From Chryseobacterium sp. IHB B 17019 (GTDB lineage Bacteria > Bacteroidota > Bacteroidia > Flavobacteriales > Weeksellaceae): a stretch of DNA of 64,000 nt. The notes below the pieces were generated by a model. It ran no database searches. It had not been told where the DNA came from and worked only from the letters and a program-made list of their open reading frames with translations. Shown here piece after piece: positions 26,514-34,674 of this stretch (within the stretch, counting starts at the first letter, position 1; each line of letters starts with the position of its first letter). A program made the translations under genes and the position numbers. The stretch lies in the NCBI RefSeq assembly GCF_001456155.1, contig NZ_CP013293.1, positions 2,666,001 to 2,730,000 of the forward strand, written 5' to 3'.

Positions 26514-26543
26514 AAAACCTTTGATCTTTGGATCAGAGGTTTT
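26514..26543 (+). terminator. Strong terminator-like hairpin
   Basis: AAAACCTTTGATC pairs with GATCAGAGGTTTT around a four-base loop, followed by a T-run on the plus strand. There is no plus-strand gene just before it, so it may be what remains of an interrupted gene at the element boundary. Confidence 0.6.
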
Positions 26544-26817
26544 TTTTATTGTACACCCTCTTCCAAAACTTTATTATAGAAATAAAAAACCTCCCGGAAA
26601 TCGAGAGGTTAAGCATAATTGTATTAGATGAAAATAATAATGATAAGTAAATTTAATATCATTTTCGGGCTCGGATTATGACTCCTGTCATAAATTAACA
26701 CTTTGACACTTTAATCTTAATAATTAGAATCAAAATAGACTTATACTTCATCTTCAAAAATACCCTCTATATCACGTTTAATATAACATTAAATCAACAC
26801 TCAGTTCATAATAAAAA

Positions 26818-26882
26818 AGTCCCCGTTTTTCAACGAGGACTAAAAACTAATAACCATGAAAACTCAAATTAAACATGAGTGA
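26818..26882 (+). ncRNA. Stem-loop plus mini-ORF element, copy 1
   Basis: AGTCCCCG pairs with CGAGGACT around eight bases, followed by an A-rich spacer and an ATG (26856) opening an eight-codon frame (MKTQIKHE). Similar layouts occur at 31205 and 32920. On the minus strand the same hairpin is followed by a T-run and could be a terminator, so strand is uncertain. Confidence 0.4.
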
Positions 26883-27088
26883 CTGCAAATGTATGAAATG
26901 TATATTATGTGAAGGCTTATAATCACTATTAATTTCATCAATTAACATTATTTATTAAAGTTTAAAATAATTTAAGAACTCAAAAGTTCGGCAGTTTTAA
27001 CAATAATTATATATACCGAAACTGGTATTTTAACCAAAAAATAAGCTCCCATTTCTGAGAGCTTATTCTATTATTGAATTATCAATTA

Positions 27089-30000
27089 TTATTCTTTGAT
27101 AAACTTCTTTTGAGCCGTGCCCTGTGCATCATCAATATCAATTACATAGACGCCATTGCTTAATGCATGTACATCAATCTTGTTGTTTAAGATGATTCCT
27201 GATGATACAATCTGTCCTGCAGCATTGTAGATTTTATAATTAGCTCTTTTGCTAATGTTTTTCACATTCAATACTGTTCTTACTGGATTCGGATAAATCA
27301 AAATCTCAGTCTGATTAAGAGGATTTGGAACGATCGGTTTAGAAATTCTCACGGTATAGTCTTCAACCTCTCCAGTTGGGAAACTTGTACAGTTCACCGG
27401 AATTCCGTCTTTCTGCAATGCGACTCTCATGACAACATATTTGTAATCTGTCATACTGATGAATGCATCTGCAGGTACAGAGAATGTTCCGCTTACCGTT
27501 TGCTCATTGTTTGAAGATGAAACAAATACTCTTTCATTAATATCAAAATATCCGTTTCTGTTGAAGTCAATCCATACAGCAACTCCGGCATTGGTATTAC
27601 CTGAAAGCTTTTTCTCGATTGTGATCTTGTTATTTGCAGAACCTTGGATCAATTCGATAAATTTGTCAGGTACCCCTGTGTAGTCGGTATAGTTTGAAGC
27701 TTGTGACTGGTTTACCATTTCAGGCTTACCGTTTGGAGTCATTGTCACTTTTGAAATATATTCAGAAGATGAAGTAGTGGATTCCATTTGACAATAAACC
27801 ACTGTAGGTGTTGTGAAAACGTAAGGCTGAGTATAAGTACCCGGTGTTCCGCTACATACGTTTACTACCTGCATTTCGTATTGAGTCAATTCTATTAATC
27901 CTGTTAAGGTAACAGTATTCGTAGAAGCAGGAACATTTGTCCAGCTCGGAATACCCACTTTTCTATATCTTAAGATATAAGTTGCTCCAGGGAAAGGATC
28001 CCAAGTTACAACAGCAGTCGTAGGAGTAAGATTCGTGATTGTAAGTCCCGGAGGTGCAATTTCACAAGTTCTTTCCGTTGTAAATACTTTAGGGTTCGAC
28101 CAGGTGTTTAATGTAGTTTCATTGTCACACATATTGGCAATCTGAACCTCATAAGTAGTATAAACATTTAATCCCGTAAGTGAATAAGTATTTGTTGGTG
28201 CTACTGGTAATGCAATATTAGCACTCCACCCCGCATTTCCACTTCCTACGATTCTGTATCTCATAAAATAATGAGAGCTTGCTGCCAATGGAGACCATGT
28301 AACCAAAGCAGAAGTAGGAGTAATGTTACTTATTGTTACGTTCGGAGGTGTAGGATCACATCTTGTTAAGAATACGTTGTGTGAGAATACACCAGTTGTA
28401 CCATTACAAACCGCTGCTATTTCCACTTCGTATTGAGTGGCAGATAAAAGGCCTGTTAATGTCGTTGTATTAGTAGGAGTAGGGTAAGCTGCCGCTGCTA
28501 CGTTTACAGTCTGCCATGTTGTTGTACCAACAGGTCTGTATCTGATTGTATAATTTGCACCGCCATTATCCTGAGGCCAAGTCAATACAACCGAATTATG
28601 AGTAGGTGTACCCAATGTAACAGTAGGAGTTGCCGTGCTGCAAATACGCAATTTAATGTTATCAATTGCTCCAGGAGGTTGTGTACCGCCGCCGCCGTCA
28701 TTCTTCCATTCGAATACAAGACGCATAGTTTGTCCTGCAAAGCTGGCAATATTCAGGGTCGGGTTAAGGAATGACTGCCAAGTACTCTGTTGATTGTAAT
28801 TATTACCAATCTGAATTCTTCCTGCTCCTGCAGTAATCTGAGTTCCTGCAACCGGCATGAAAGTAGACGGAACCAGCCAAACTCTTAAATAATCGTAAGA
28901 ACTTTCACCATCAGCTTTCCAATCGAATGAGAAAGTCGCTGTGGTAGTACCTGTAGGAACAGTAATATCTCTGTATGCATGAACTGTACTTGTAGATGAT
29001 GTAGAGTAAGCATTAGTTGTTCCGTTTGTATTTGAAATATAAATGGAATTTCCTGTATTTCCTGTTGCATTTCCGTAGAACCATTTATTTACCTGAGTTC
29101 CGCTTGTAAACCCAAGATCGTTACCTCCTGTAAAATCCTGAACATAAGGAATGGTAGCAGGAATTTGAGTTGTTGTAAAGCTAGGCCCAGCAATCCAGAA
29201 ACTTCTGTCTGGTCCAACACATACAGAACGTACCCAGAAGTAATAGGTAGTATTCGGTGTTAAAGTCGACAATGTAACTGAAGTAGTTGCTGAACTTCCC
29301 GTAGGAGTTGTCCCTGCCGTAGGCGGAACATTTGTAGTTGATAAATAATATTGATAACCACCTACAGGAGCCGGCGTTGGAGCCGTCCAGCTAATAGTGG
29401 CCGTAGTAGTTCCCACAGTGTTCACAACCACGTTGGAAGGAACCTTACATGTAGGAATACTCAAATTAATATTATCAATAGCTACCGGTGGCTGTGTTCC
29501 ACCACTGCCGTCATTTCTCCATTCAAAAACAAGACGCATGGTTTGCCCTGCAAATGTGCTTAAGTTTAATGCAGTATTAAAATAATTCTGCCAAGCAGTT
29601 TGCTGTCCAAAATTACCTCCTACCTGAATTCTTCCACCACCAGCTGCAATTTGAGCTCCAGCCGTTGGCATATAAGAAGACGGCACCAACCAAACTCTTA
29701 AATAATCATAACCGCTTTCACCATCAGCTTTCCAGTCGAAAGATAATGTTGCATCAGTAGTTCCCGCAGGTACAGTAATATCTCTGAAAGCTTGTGTTGT
29801 ACTTGAAGTATTAGTTGTATAGGTATTCGAAACTCCATTGTCATTTGAGATATAAAGAGCATTCGCAGGATTTCCTACAACAGAACCATAGAACCATTTA
29901 TTAACCTGTGTTCCGTTAACAAGCTGAAGATCATTACCTCCAGAAAAGTTCTGAACATAAGGAATTGTTGCCGGTACCTGAGTTGTTGAAAAACTCGGCC

Positions 30001-30862
30001 CTGCTGTCCATACACTTTTATCAGTACCGCTACATATAGAACGTACCCACCAATAGTATGTTGTACTGGCTGTTAAAGTAGGAGTTACAGATGTTCCTGC
30101 ATTGGCAATACCTACTGTAGCTGCTACAGGTGCTGTATTGGTTGTGCTTAGATAATATTCGTATCCGTTTCCTGGTACTGGTGAAGGTGCTGTCCATGAT
30201 AGTGTAGCAGAAGTAGTTGCTATTGCAGACACTGTAGGAGCAGAAGGCATGATACATGTAGGAATATTTAAGTTAATATTATCTACTGCAGCAGGAGGCT
30301 GAGTTCCTGCACTTGTATCATTTCTCCACTGGAATACAAGTCTCATTGTATTTCCGGCATAAGCACTAATATTTAAATTAGGAATGCTGTAAGTTTGCCA
30401 TGTAGATTGCTGGTTGAAATCCCCTCCTATTTGTACCCTACCCGTTCCGGCAGTAATCTGCGTTCCCGGTGTTGGAGTATAAGTAGCCGGAACCACCCAG
30501 ACTTTCAAGTAATCATAGCTACTTTCTCCATCTCCTTTCCAGTCAAAAGAAAAATTAGCAATTGTCGATCCTGCCGGAATCGTAAAATCTCTATACGCCT
30601 GCACAACGCTGGACGTATTAATTGTATAGGCATTGCTTACTCCATTATCATTTGAAATGTAAAGAGAGCTACCCGTATTTCCTGTCACTGCACCATAAAA
30701 CCACTTATTCGTCTGAGTTCCGTTGAGAATCGTGAAGTCATTCGCGGTAGTAAAGTCCTGTGAATACGGTAACGTTGCAGGTGCTTGACCATAGGCATCC
30801 GGTATGGCGCCTAGGTTTATCAAACACAGAAGAAGTACTAAGAAAGTAGAAATTTTCTTCAT
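27089..30862 (-). CDS. Large T9SS surface protein with three jelly-roll/Fn3 repeats and GEVED domain
   Basis: The 1257-residue protein has a signal peptide (MKKISTFLVLLLCLINLGAI). Three repeats of about 270 residues follow, each opening with PYSQDFT/PYVQNFS/PYVQDFT, then NGTQ-NKWFYG, a MAM-like jelly roll (SFDWK-DGESSYDYL-VW, QTMRLVFEWRND) and, after the first two, an Fn3 domain (ATISWTAP, TTYYWWVRSICSG). Three further Fn3 domains follow, then the GEVED motif (FPTGEVEDYTVRI) and a type A T9SS sorting domain (ILIYPNPVRTVLNVKN to the end). Such proteins are exported through T9SS and act in adhesion or glycan binding; the ligand is unknown. It stands alone, with a large non-coding region upstream. 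Confidence 0.85.
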   Translation of the reverse strand: MKKISTFLVLLLCLINLGAIPDAYGQAPATLPYSQDFTTANDFTILNGTQTNKWFYGAVTGNTGSSLYISNDNGVSNAYTINTSSVVQAYRDFTIPAGSTIANFSFDWKGDGESSYDYLKVWVVPATYTPTPGTQITAGTGRVQIGGDFNQQSTWQTYSIPNLNISAYAGNTMRLVFQWRNDTSAGTQPPAAVDNINLNIPTCIMPSAPTVSAIATTSATLSWTAPSPVPGNGYEYYLSTTNTAPVAATVGIANAGTSVTPTLTASTTYYWWVRSICSGTDKSVWTAGPSFSTTQVPATIPYVQNFSGGNDLQLVNGTQVNKWFYGSVVGNPANALYISNDNGVSNTYTTNTSSTTQAFRDITVPAGTTDATLSFDWKADGESGYDYLRVWLVPSSYMPTAGAQIAAGGGRIQVGGNFGQQTAWQNYFNTALNLSTFAGQTMRLVFEWRNDGSGGTQPPVAIDNINLSIPTCKVPSNVVVNTVGTTTATISWTAPTPAPVGGYQYYLSTTNVPPTAGTTPTGSSATTSVTLSTLTPNTTYYFWVRSVCVGPDRSFWIAGPSFTTTQIPATIPYVQDFTGGNDLGFTSGTQVNKWFYGNATGNTGNSIYISNTNGTTNAYSTSSTSTVHAYRDITVPTGTTTATFSFDWKADGESSYDYLRVWLVPSTFMPVAGTQITAGAGRIQIGNNYNQQSTWQSFLNPTLNIASFAGQTMRLVFEWKNDGGGGTQPPGAIDNIKLRICSTATPTVTLGTPTHNSVVLTWPQDNGGANYTIRYRPVGTTTWQTVNVAAAAYPTPTNTTTLTGLLSATQYEVEIAAVCNGTTGVFSHNVFLTRCDPTPPNVTISNITPTSALVTWSPLAASSHYFMRYRIVGSGNAGWSANIALPVAPTNTYSLTGLNVYTTYEVQIANMCDNETTLNTWSNPKVFTTERTCEIAPPGLTITNLTPTTAVVTWDPFPGATYILRYRKVGIPSWTNVPASTNTVTLTGLIELTQYEMQVVNVCSGTPGTYTQPYVFTTPTVVYCQMESTTSSSEYISKVTMTPNGKPEMVNQSQASNYTDYTGVPDKFIELIQGSANNKITIEKKLSGNTNAGVAVWIDFNRNGYFDINERVFVSSSNNEQTVSGTFSVPADAFISMTDYKYVVMRVALQKDGIPVNCTSFPTGEVEDYTVRISKPIVPNPLNQTEILIYPNPVRTVLNVKNISKRANYKIYNAAGQIVSSGIILNNKIDVHALSNGVYVIDIDDAQGTAQKKFIKE

Positions 30863-31632
30863 AAGTTATCATTTAATATTAATCCGTTGCAAATCTAATT
30901 CGTTTTTTAATAATATATAGTATAAATCACAATGTTTTTTACTTATTTATTGTAAAACGTCAAGATACAATTTATTTAAAACAAACGTTTAGTATTTAAT
31001 TTTATTATATACATTAATCTTTTAACAGAAAAATATCTTATTTCGAAATAAAATGACAAATTGAATTACCGCCAAAGCAACATTTACACGAATATTAAAC
31101 AACCATTTTAAAAGTGATTTCAACAAAATATATCCAAAAATGAACAAGATTTTATGTTTTTAGTATTAACATAAGGATGTATTGTTATCAATTTAACAAA
31201 AAAAGGTCTCCCAAAGGAGACCCAAAACACAAATGATGAAAAAAAATTTTTATATCGGAATCAATTAATTTAATTCTATTGTAAAATTAATCATAATAAC
31301 ACTATTGTATTATGAGCCGAATCATAATCACAAATTTTAGTAAAAAAATTATTGAAAAAGTACACTAAAAAGAATTAATTAAAAATTCTACTTTATTATT
31401 ATGTTAATTTTTATTTAAAAAAGAAGGCTTTATGTACTTAATTATATTTTCCATTGAAAATCAAATATTACAAAACTAATGATGAATAGGGACATTCAAG
31501 CTGTAGGATCTAGTGTTTTATGTATTTAATTCTAAAATATAGGAATTATAATTGAGAAAAGCGATGATTTAGATCATTTTTTTTCTCGATTTAATTGAAT
31601 AAATTTGTTTTTATTAAGTAAATCATTAACAA
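30863..31632. other. AT-rich intergenic region
   Basis: These 770 bases contain no gene of normal size. They include the promoter region of the T9SS protein (minus) and the glycosyltransferase (plus), and one stem-loop plus mini-ORF element at 31205-31268. Confidence 0.55.
31205..31268 (+). ncRNA. Stem-loop plus mini-ORF element, copy 2
   Basis: GGTCTCC pairs with GGAGACC around four bases, then ACACAAATGATGAAAAA opens an 11-codon frame (MMKKNFYIGIN). The stem and the tail match copy 3 at 32920 in layout. Read on the minus strand the hairpin is followed by seven T, so it could be a terminator, but no minus-strand gene ends nearby. Confidence 0.45.
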
Positions 31633-32463
31633 GTGAATAAAGTGTCTATTTTAATTGCAAATTATAACAATGGTAAGTATTTTGAAGATTGTTATAAATC
31701 CATTATCTCACAGACCTATGAGAATTGGGAGGTGATTATAGTAGATGATTGCTCAACAGATGACTCTGTAGATATTATTAAGGGACTTATAAAAAATGAC
31801 GAGCGTTTTAAATTATCCCAAAATGAAACAAACAGAGGTTGTGGCTTTACAAAAAGAAAATGCGTTGAGCTTGCTTCAGGCGATTTATGCGGGTTTTTGG
31901 ATCCTGACGATGCTTTGGTACCCCACTCGCTTGAATGTTCAGTAGGTGAATTTGAGAAAAATAATAAAATTATAGCAACCTATTCACAATTGGTATTTTG
32001 TGATGAAAAGCTTAATACGAAAGATATATTTTCCAAAATAAAACAAGTTTACAATAACAAATATTTTTTCAATACTCCAATCCAGATTTCAGCTTTATTC
32101 ATATTTAAAAGAGAAGCTTACCTTAAAACCAGCGGAATTAATCCAAATCTGAAAAATGCTGTAGATCAGGATTTATATTTAAAATTACTTGAAATTGGGG
32201 ATGCAAAATTCATCGAAGAGGTTTTGTATAAATACAGACTTCATTCCAACGGAATTTCCCAACAATCTTCCAAGCAAAGTGCAAAAGATTCTTTTGCTAA
32301 AGTAATTCACGAATCAATGAAAAGAAGAGGAATTACAAAAATTAATAATATTCCGGTCCCTGAAAATTTTACCAATTCTGATGAAATTTACAATCTGCTA
32401 AGCTACCAGACTAAAATACCTTACAGATTAATGAGTAAAATTAAAACAACACTTAATATTTAA
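31633..32463 (+). CDS. Family 2 glycosyltransferase
   Basis: The protein has the GT2 (GT-A fold) start VSILIANYNNGKYFEDCYKS, the nucleotide-binding VIIVDDCSTDDS, and the DxD-like CGFLDPDDAL about 90 residues in. The acceptor side has DQDLYLKLLEIGDA and YKYRLHSNGIS. It would transfer a sugar from a nucleotide donor to a surface glycan; donor and acceptor cannot be read from the sequence. The start is GTG at 31633, since no ATG precedes the domain. Length is 276 residues. It is a single gene, closed by a terminator at 32477. Confidence 0.85.
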   Translation: MNKVSILIANYNNGKYFEDCYKSIISQTYENWEVIIVDDCSTDDSVDIIKGLIKNDERFKLSQNETNRGCGFTKRKCVELASGDLCGFLDPDDALVPHSLECSVGEFEKNNKIIATYSQLVFCDEKLNTKDIFSKIKQVYNNKYFFNTPIQISALFIFKREAYLKTSGINPNLKNAVDQDLYLKLLEIGDAKFIEEVLYKYRLHSNGISQQSSKQSAKDSFAKVIHESMKRRGITKINNIPVPENFTNSDEIYNLLSYQTKIPYRLMSKIKTTLNI

Positions 32464-32476
32464 TTTATTTATAAAG

Positions 32477-32506
32477 AAAACTCCTCAGGCCGAGGAGTTT
32501 TTAAAA
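32477..32506 (+). terminator. Terminator after the glycosyltransferase gene
   Basis: AAAACTCCTC pairs with GAGGAGTTTTT around five bases, 14 bases past the stop. It can also serve the lipoprotein gene converging from the right. Confidence 0.75.
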
Positions 32507-32533
32507 AAGTATATGGGGTCTAAAAAAGTGTTC

Positions 32534-32815
32534 TTATCTCACCGAATCTGCCCTTGAGCCCGAAGCATTATTAGTTGTTCCGGCAGGCTGATTTGGGGTT
32601 GCCGTTTGTCCGGCTCTATTTCCCTGGTTCATAGCACTATCACGAACACTCGCAGTAGTATCCATTGGCATAGCACTCGTTCCTGTATCATCCGCAGACA
32701 TCATCGTATCCGAAGTAGCGGAGTCACTCATTGTATTATCTTGTGTCGTTTCCTGCTTCTTACAGCTTACTGCAAAAAGACTTACTCCTAGCATTAATAG
32801 CATTACTTTTTTCAT
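32534..32815 (-). CDS. Small Ser/Thr/Asp-rich lipoprotein
   Basis: A lipoprotein signal (MKKVMLLMLGVSLFAVSC, then KKQETTQD) is followed by about 75 residues of low complexity, rich in Ser, Thr, Asp, Met and Ala, with no predicted fold. The charged residues after Cys may promote surface export. Such proteins are frequent in Chryseobacterium; function unknown. It is monocistronic. Confidence 0.7.
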   Translation of the reverse strand: MKKVMLLMLGVSLFAVSCKKQETTQDNTMSDSATSDTMMSADDTGTSAMPMDTTASVRDSAMNQGNRAGQTATPNQPAGTTNNASGSRADSVR

Positions 32816-32919
32816 ATGAATATTTTTTATGGTGTAAATATTTATATCTCAAAATTATAACGTTAGAAGATTACAAAATATGAGCAGAATCATAAAGGTA
32901 AATTTTTTTAATAAAAATA

Positions 32920-33004
32920 GCCTCCCTTGCAGGAGGCCGTAAAAACACAAATGATGAAAAAAATCTATTCAGAATACACTGAACAGAACTCTTACGTAGC
33001 TCAA
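32920..33004 (+). ncRNA. Stem-loop plus mini-ORF element, copy 3
   Basis: GCCTCC pairs with GGAGGC around six bases, then ACACAAATGATGAAAAA starts an 18-codon frame (MMKKIYSEYTEQNSYVAQ). The shared 17-base tail with copy 2 is the strongest sign of a repeated element. On the minus strand this hairpin could end the transcript of the 56-residue gene at 33011-33181. Confidence 0.45.
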
Positions 33005-33010
33005 TAGCTA

Positions 33011-33181
33011 TTATATTTTCTTTTTACAATATTTTTTCCAGTGAGTAAAATCATTGTAATATAAAAAACCTGATCTATAACTCCTCTTTTGAAGTATCCG
33101 AGAGAGGCCAAAGATAACAAGCATTAATGATATAAACAAAATAGTTGGCAATAAAATAAGTGAAAAGTCAGAATTTTCCAT
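33011..33181 (-). CDS. Small single-pass membrane protein (56 residues)
   Basis: The frame starts MENSDFSLILLPTILFISLM and continues LVIFGLSRILQ, one membrane helix, followed by a basic cytoplasmic tail (QKRSYRSGFFYYND, ending CKKKI). It has the hydrophobic core and positive-inside tail of a real small membrane protein. The stop is followed by a hairpin with T-run on the same strand. No clear ribosome site was seen and the family is unknown. Confidence 0.5.
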   Translation of the reverse strand: MENSDFSLILLPTILFISLMLVIFGLSRILQKRSYRSGFLYYNDFTHWKKYCKKKI

Positions 33182-33326
33182 AATATAGTTCTCAGTTTTT
33201 TAGGCATTTAAATTTAAGACTTATTTCGATATAAAGTGAATAAAAGTATTATTTTAAATAAAATTTCTTAAAATCATACATTTAAATGAATATAAAACTA
33301 TAATTTAGGAACAAAACTGAATTTTA

Positions 33327-33773
33327 TTATTCTTCCCAAACAATAGGAATATACACTGTAATGTATCCGTCGGCATCTACCTGAGCATCAGAAACTTCTC
33401 CCGTTACTGATCCGTATCCTACCCAGCCACCCTGTCCTTGCATTGCGGTGAAAGTATAAGTTCCGGCAGGAATGCCCTCATAAAATTTCGGAATCGACTG
33501 AAATCCTCCTCCAGCATAGGTTTCAAAGGTTTCTCCGGTAGCATTGTTGGTAGCAACAAAACTTCCTACGTCATAACTTCCCGAAAGAATTTTCGTACCG
33601 CTTTGCGAAAGAAGGCCATAACGGATATTGTACGTTTTCGTTTTTGAAGCTTCTTTTGAATTCACTGCACTTTTCTGTGTCTCAACATTTCTTAAATCAT
33701 CATTTGAAGAAAATGAGGTGACGATACTGATTAGCCCAACAAAAAGTAAGGCTTTTGCTGTAATGTTTTTCAT
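33327..33773 (-). CDS. Secreted beta-rich protein of unknown function
   Basis: The start at 33773 is preferred because it gives a signal peptide (MKNITAKALLFVGLISIVTS); the longer frame from 33806 adds eleven unrelated residues. The mature part (GLLSQSGTKILSGSYDVGSF, GGGFQSIPKFYEGIPAGTYT, GQGGWVGYGSVTG) looks like a small beta-sandwich with an AGTYTF strand as in carboxypeptidase-regulatory-like folds. The length is 148 residues. No cysteine, so not a lipoprotein. Function is not recognised. Confidence 0.65.
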   Translation of the reverse strand: MKNITAKALLFVGLISIVTSFSSNDDLRNVETQKSAVNSKEASKTKTYNIRYGLLSQSGTKILSGSYDVGSFVATNNATGETFETYAGGGFQSIPKFYEGIPAGTYTFTAMQGQGGWVGYGSVTGEVSDAQVDADGYITVYIPIVWEE

Positions 33774-34075
33774 AATAATGTAATTTGGTAGATCAAAATT
33801 AATCAATAAATATCAATTCAAGAAAAAGATAAAATTAACGAAAGGTTACATCTTTGGTTCAATTAGTAGTATTAAAAAAAACAAATCAATTTTTAAAACA
33901 CCGTATTTTTTTATTTTAAATAAGTAAAAATTATTTCGCGCACTGAGGCAGTTTATGTATTCTTTTAATATTTTTTTATTTTTTAACATTAGTTAACTAA
34001 ATTTTGGCTTCATAATTGAAAATACTATACAGTCAAAAGTCTTGTAACTTTTGAAACCTTATTAAAATTTGAATT
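33774..34075. other. Intergenic region, divergent promoters
   Basis: No gene is visible. The region separates two divergent genes and is AT-rich, with poly-A/T runs. I found no confident promoter box. Confidence 0.5.
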
Positions 34076-34621
34076 ATGAAAAATATAGTATTGACAGGTC
34101 TATTGTCAGTTTTTATGTTGACAGCCTGTAAAAAGGACGATCAGGTAGCTGAAAAATCTCTGGACCAACAGAAAATTGAATTCCAGATGAGGCAACTTGA
34201 AATTGAAAAGCAAAAGCTTGCAATCGAGAAAGAGAAAATGGCTTATGAAGCTCAGAAAAAAGCAGACAGTGCAGTAGAAGCTCAAAAAGCTAAAACCGCA
34301 GCCGCAAATTCAAAACCACAGGTAATAAGAGAAACACATACCGTATATAGAGACAGACCTAGCCAAAGTTCAAGCAATGGAAATTATGCTGATAACGGAA
34401 CCAGCGCATCTCAGGGTACAACAACCCAGAAAAAAGGAATGAGTAAAGCAGCAAAAGGTACGATCATCGGTACAGTAGGTGGTGCAGCGGCAGGTGCGAT
34501 TATTGCTAAGAAAAACAGAGGTCTTGGTGCAGTAATCGGAGGTGTAGTAGGTGGTGCAACAGGTTACACCATTGGTAGAGCCGGCGACCGAAAAGACGGA
34601 AGAGTACAGCCAAGTAATTAA
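34076..34621 (+). CDS. Lipoprotein with coiled coil and glycine-zipper segment
   Basis: A lipoprotein signal (MKNIVLTGLLSVFMLTAC, then KKDDQVAE) is followed by a charged heptad-rich coiled coil (residues 28-75, QLEIEKQKLAIEKEKMAYEA). A Ser/Gln-rich linker follows, then a glycine-zipper (GTIIGTVGGAAAGAIIAKK, VIGGVVGGATGYTIGR) as in YMGG/17-kDa surface antigen proteins. CKKDD resembles the flavobacterial surface-export signal. Likely an envelope structural lipoprotein. It is followed directly by a strong terminator. Confidence 0.75.
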   Translation: MKNIVLTGLLSVFMLTACKKDDQVAEKSLDQQKIEFQMRQLEIEKQKLAIEKEKMAYEAQKKADSAVEAQKAKTAAANSKPQVIRETHTVYRDRPSQSSSNGNYADNGTSASQGTTTQKKGMSKAAKGTIIGTVGGAAAGAIIAKKNRGLGAVIGGVVGGATGYTIGRAGDRKDGRVQPSN

Positions 34622-34642
34622 TTATTTTTCACGATAACACTG

Positions 34643-34674
34643 AAAGATTGCTTATTTTTAAGCAATCTTTTTTT
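34643..34674 (+). terminator. Terminator after the glycine-zipper lipoprotein
   Basis: AAAGATTGCTTA pairs with TAAGCAATCTTT around four T, followed by a T-run. The next gene's ATG (34675) follows immediately. A start at TTG 34648 would lie within this stem and is therefore rejected. Confidence 0.8.

Larger units (their letters stand above)
26413..27088. other. Intergenic region with hairpins between recombinase and T9SS protein
   Basis: No gene of normal size is visible. The region holds a terminator-like hairpin (26514-26543), a second hairpin (26588-26610, AACCTC with GAGGTT) and the stem-loop plus mini-ORF at 26818-26882. I searched by eye for a tRNA 3' end or direct repeats marking an attachment site and found none. 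Confidence 0.5.

Noticed and set aside
26480..26545. Possible tRNA end or attachment site next to the recombinase
   Set aside because: The sequence TTCGGGTACGCTAGGTACC does not fold into a tRNA arm set, and no matching direct repeat was seen in the window. Only a terminator hairpin is supported.
28885..30257. Open frames overlapping the large T9SS protein on both strands
   Set aside because: They are shadows of a Thr/Asn-rich repetitive gene, repeat with its repeats, and lack independent signals.
34648..34674. TTG start nine codons upstream for the membrane protein
   Set aside because: It lies inside the terminator stem of the preceding gene; the ATG at 34675 is preferred.
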